A stretch of 46,318 nucleotides of DNA from Acidobacteriota bacterium (lineage in GTDB: Bacteria > Acidobacteriota > Vicinamibacteria > Fen-336). Both the position numbers and the translations under genes were made by a program. The stretch is from NCBI GenBank assembly GCA_003223555.1, contig QHVM01000042.1, forward strand, positions 7,154-53,471, in the 5' to 3' direction. The notes below the pieces were generated by a model. The model did not search any database, had not been told where the DNA came from, and saw nothing but the letters and a program-made list of their open reading frames with translations. Below are positions 43,463 to 46,318 of this stretch, one piece after another (positions within the stretch are counted from its first letter, which is position 1; every line of letters starts with the position of its first letter).

Positions 43463-46318
43463 ATGACCGCAAGGCTCACCCGGCGATGGCTCTGGACCTT
43501 CTACGCCGCGGCCCTGGCGCTGCTGGGGGCTTCGGCGGTCGAGGCGCAGCTCACGACCGGCTCCATCCTGGGGACGGTGTCGGACAGCGGGGGCGGCGTC
43601 GTCACCGGCGCCACGGTGACCGCGACCCAGCGCGACACGGGCTTCACGCGCGCCGGCCGGACCGACGCCACCGGGGCCTACAGCTTCCCGAACATGCCAC
43701 TGGGCCGGTACGACATCAAGGTCGAGCATGCCGGATTCAAGACCAAGCTCGTGGGCCCGGTGACGCTGGTCGTGGACCAGAAGCTGCGGGTCGACGCCGT
43801 CCTGGAGCTGGGCCGGGTGGAGGAGACCGTGGAGGTCTCGGGGGCGGCCACGCTGCTCCAGACCGACCAGCCCGACGTCAACCAGATCGTCCAGGAGAAG
43901 GAGATCAAGGCCCTGCCCCTCAACGGCCGCGACTTCTTCTCCCTCCTCCTGCTCAGCAACGGCGTGCAGGACACCTCCAACGACCAGGGCGGCGCCACCA
44001 CCAACGTCACCTTCTCGGTCAACGGCATGCGGCCGGAGGCCAACTCGGTGACGCTCGACGGCGTGCAGATGGCTTCGGTGCGGGAATCGGACGTGGACCT
44101 GAGGCCCAACGTCGATGCGATCAGCGAGTTCAAGGTCCTGACCTCCGCGTTCTCGGCCGAGTACGGCCACACCGCCGGCGGCGTCATCTCCATCCAGAGC
44201 AAGGGGGGCACGAACGCCTACCACGGCAGCGCGTTCGAGTTCCTCCGCAACGACGCCTTCAACGCGGCCAACTACTTCCGCAACCCCGTCGATCCCCAGA
44301 AGGCGCCCCTCCAGCAGAACCAGTTCGGCTTCACGTTCGGCGGGCCCGTGCGCAAGGACAGGACCTTCTTCTTCCTCGACTATCAGGGGGAGACCGTCCG
44401 CAAGGTCACCGAGGCGTTCGCGAACGTGCCCGAGGAGCCGTTCCGGCGCGGCGACTTCTCGTCGCTGCTGCCGGACACGGTCATCTACGACCCGGCCACC
44501 GGCGGCACCGTGCCTTTCCCCAACAACATCATCCCGCCCGACCGCTGGGACCGTTTCGGCTGGACGCTCCTGAACATGGTGGACCTGCCGAACCTGCCGG
44601 AGGGCTATCCTCTCGGCAACTATTTCGTGCGCCAGAACCACCGGATCGACGGCCACGAGGGCGGCTTCCGCGTCGACCACATCTTCTCCGCCGCCGACCG
44701 CGTCTTCCTGCGATTCCGGATGAACCACAGCCACCTGTTCACGAGCGACGCCATGTCGCGGCCGGACGGCCCGCTGCCCGGCCTGGCGCGGGGCGTGAAC
44801 GACGACAACCGCGGGATCATCCAGGGAGGCATCCACACCGACCGCAACTACAACGCGGTCCTCGCCCACACGCACCTGTTCGGCTCGCGCCTCGTCAACG
44901 AGGCCCGCATCGGCTTCCACCGCTACGAGCTGGACGTGGAGTCGAACGCACACGGCCGGAACCTGGCCGAGGCGAACGGGCTGCGGGGAGTGAACCTGGA
45001 TGCCCGCTCCTCGGGCCTGCCGATCCTGTATCTCGACGCCTACACGGGGATGGGGGGCGACGACTGGAAGCCGCTCTACTTCAAGAACACGTTCTGGCAG
45101 TTCAACGACACGCTCACCCACACCGCCGGCCGCCACACGCTGAAGTTCGGGGCGGAGTACCGCCGGCGCCGCGAGGACGACTACTTCGCGGTCTTTCCGG
45201 CCGGGGCCTTCTACGTGGGCAACTACGCCACCTCCTACCAGCTCTCCTGGTGGCAGGGCAACGAGCTGGCCTCGCTGCTCCTGGGCCGGCCGAGCTTCGG
45301 CTACCTGGGCCGCCGCTTCGGCAGCCCCATCCTCGACGATCGGCAGTACGCGGCCTTCGTGCAGGACGACTGGAAGGTCAGCAACAAGCTCACGCTGAAC
45401 CTCGGCCTGCGCTACGACTACGGCACCCCGTTCTTCAGCCCGACCAACGAGCTGTCGATGTTCGACCTCGACCAGCGCCGGATGCTGATCGCCGGCCAGG
45501 AGGGCGTCTCGCGCTACATCGTCAACCCGGACAAGAGCGATTTCGCGCCCCGGCTCGGTCTCGCCTATCAGGTCAACCGCAAGACCACCGTGCGCACCGG
45601 CTTCGGAGTCTTCTACACGCCCGAGACGGCCAAGCGCGACGACGTCCGCCACAACCCGCCCTTCTACCGCCAGGCCACCTGGTACGACCAGTGGCACTTC
45701 TCCGACCCCGCCCCCCCGCCCTTGCCCGTGCCCGGCCCCTACCCGGCCGGCTACGACGTCAAGACGGTGGACAAGGACCTGAAGACCGGCTACTCCCTCC
45801 AGTACTCGCGGGCCGCCGGCTGCCCTTCGTGGTGAACGCCAACCAGGCGCGGCCGGACGGCACGCCGGCTCCCTTCGACGGGGTGGGAAAGGTGCAGGTG
45901 ATCCGCGCCATCGGCGACTCGACGTATCACTCGGGACAGTTCAAGCTCGAGAAGCGGTTCGGGGAGGGCCTGTTCCTCCTCGGCTCCTACACCTGGTCAA
46001 GGTCCATCGACACGGTCAGCTCGGCCATGTTCGACTCGCAGTTCACCGGAGGCGTCCAGAACATCTTCGACGTGAAGCAGAACCGCGGCCCTTCGGACTG
46101 GGACGTGCCGCACCGCTTCTCGCTCAGCTACGTCTACGACTTGCCGTATGGGCGAGGCGATCGCTCCCGCGGGGGCGCGCTGAAATCCCTCTTCGGCAAC
46201 TGGCAGGTGAGCGGCTTGTTCGTGGCCCGCTCGGGCATGCCGGGCACGGTCACCGTCGGCAGCTCCATCCCCGGGGGAGACGCCCGACCCAACCTGCTTC
46301 ACGACCCCAACCTGCCCG
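43463..46318 (+). pseudogene. TonB-dependent receptor, disrupted by an internal deletion; 3' end beyond window
   Basis: ATG 43463 has GAGGAGGAG upstream. Signal peptide (AAALALLGASAVEAQ), carboxypeptidase-regulatory-like domain (TGSILGTVSDSGGGVVTGAT), plug (NGRDFFSLLLLSNGVQD, NSVTLDGVQMAS) and barrel, the same plan as the receptor at 29090-32434. After DKDLKTGYSLQYS (about 45805) the frame runs into TGA at 45833-45835. A different frame then carries GRRLPFVVNANQARPDGT, FLLGSYTWSRSIDT and VYDLPYGRGDRS to the window end. Compared with the intact paralogue about 20 residues are missing at the junction, so the lesion is a deletion of about 60-65 bases that is not a multiple of three. Unless an assembly error, the product lacks its last strands. 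Confidence 0.85.

Noticed and set aside
43091-45697. 868-codon frame antisense to the second TonB receptor
   Set aside because: Mirror composition of the receptor gene, no recognisable domain.

Overview
This is a GC-rich (about 70%) bacterial chromosome segment. Two very large TonB-dependent receptors with an N-terminal carboxypeptidase-regulatory-like domain, several Tat-exported Gfo/Idh/MocA oxidoreductases and an exported-carbohydrase gene set point to Acidobacteriota, perhaps a Vicinamibacteria-like lineage. That assignment is inferred from gene content; no rRNA or marker gene is present. I see no tRNA, rRNA, transposase, phage gene or CRISPR array.

Layout. (a) 1-856: the 5' part of a Tat-exported protein gene whose reading frame crosses an in-frame TGA followed at once by a SECIS-like hairpin. 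(b) 997-8651: a maltodextrin/alpha-glucan block with an exported GH31 alpha-glucosidase on the minus strand, and divergently a CDGSH Fe-S protein, malQ, an SLC45-like MFS sugar transporter and an exported GH13 enzyme. (c) 8669-12931: a tiny ORF, a vapBC module with a readable promoter/operator, an unknown protein, an SSS-type symporter and a PEP-mutase/isocitrate-lyase family enzyme. (d) 13029-19239: DinB protein, exported TPR protein, Tat-exported oxidoreductase, LarA-like (DUF2088) protein and an atypical Nramp-like transporter. (e) 19244-23505: HpaI-type aldolase and an aldonate dehydratase (IlvD/Edd) broken by one base, a decayed PIN toxin and a second exported oxidoreductase. (f) 23544-27737: benzoate-CoA-ligase-like enzyme, a GGDEF protein behind a candidate c-di-GMP-I riboswitch, and a DapA-family aldolase. 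(g) 27760-38249: DUF2264 protein, TonB receptor, GH63-like hydrolase and a ribose-type ABC sugar importer. (h) 38258-46318: an NHL-repeat remnant, an M36 metalloprotease, a minus-strand operon (alcohol dehydrogenase, U32-like protein, gutted enolase-superfamily gene) and a second TonB receptor broken by an internal deletion.

Taken together, the genes describe a heterotroph that degrades and imports plant or microbial polysaccharide and oxidised sugars: outer-membrane receptors, exported hydrolases and oxidoreductases, MFS/SSS/ABC sugar uptake, then maltodextrin processing in the cytoplasm and non-phosphorylative sugar-acid catabolism (dehydratase plus pyruvate-type aldolases).

The most unusual signals are: the in-frame UGA with a SECIS-like hairpin (302-337); a family of two-hairpin dispersed repeats whose stems covary while the GTGAA loop is constant (5349, 9437, 26349, 43154), one copy of which is translated as the N terminus of a GGDEF protein; the candidate c-di-GMP riboswitch at 26523-26615; and a concentration of internal deletions in the last 6 kb.
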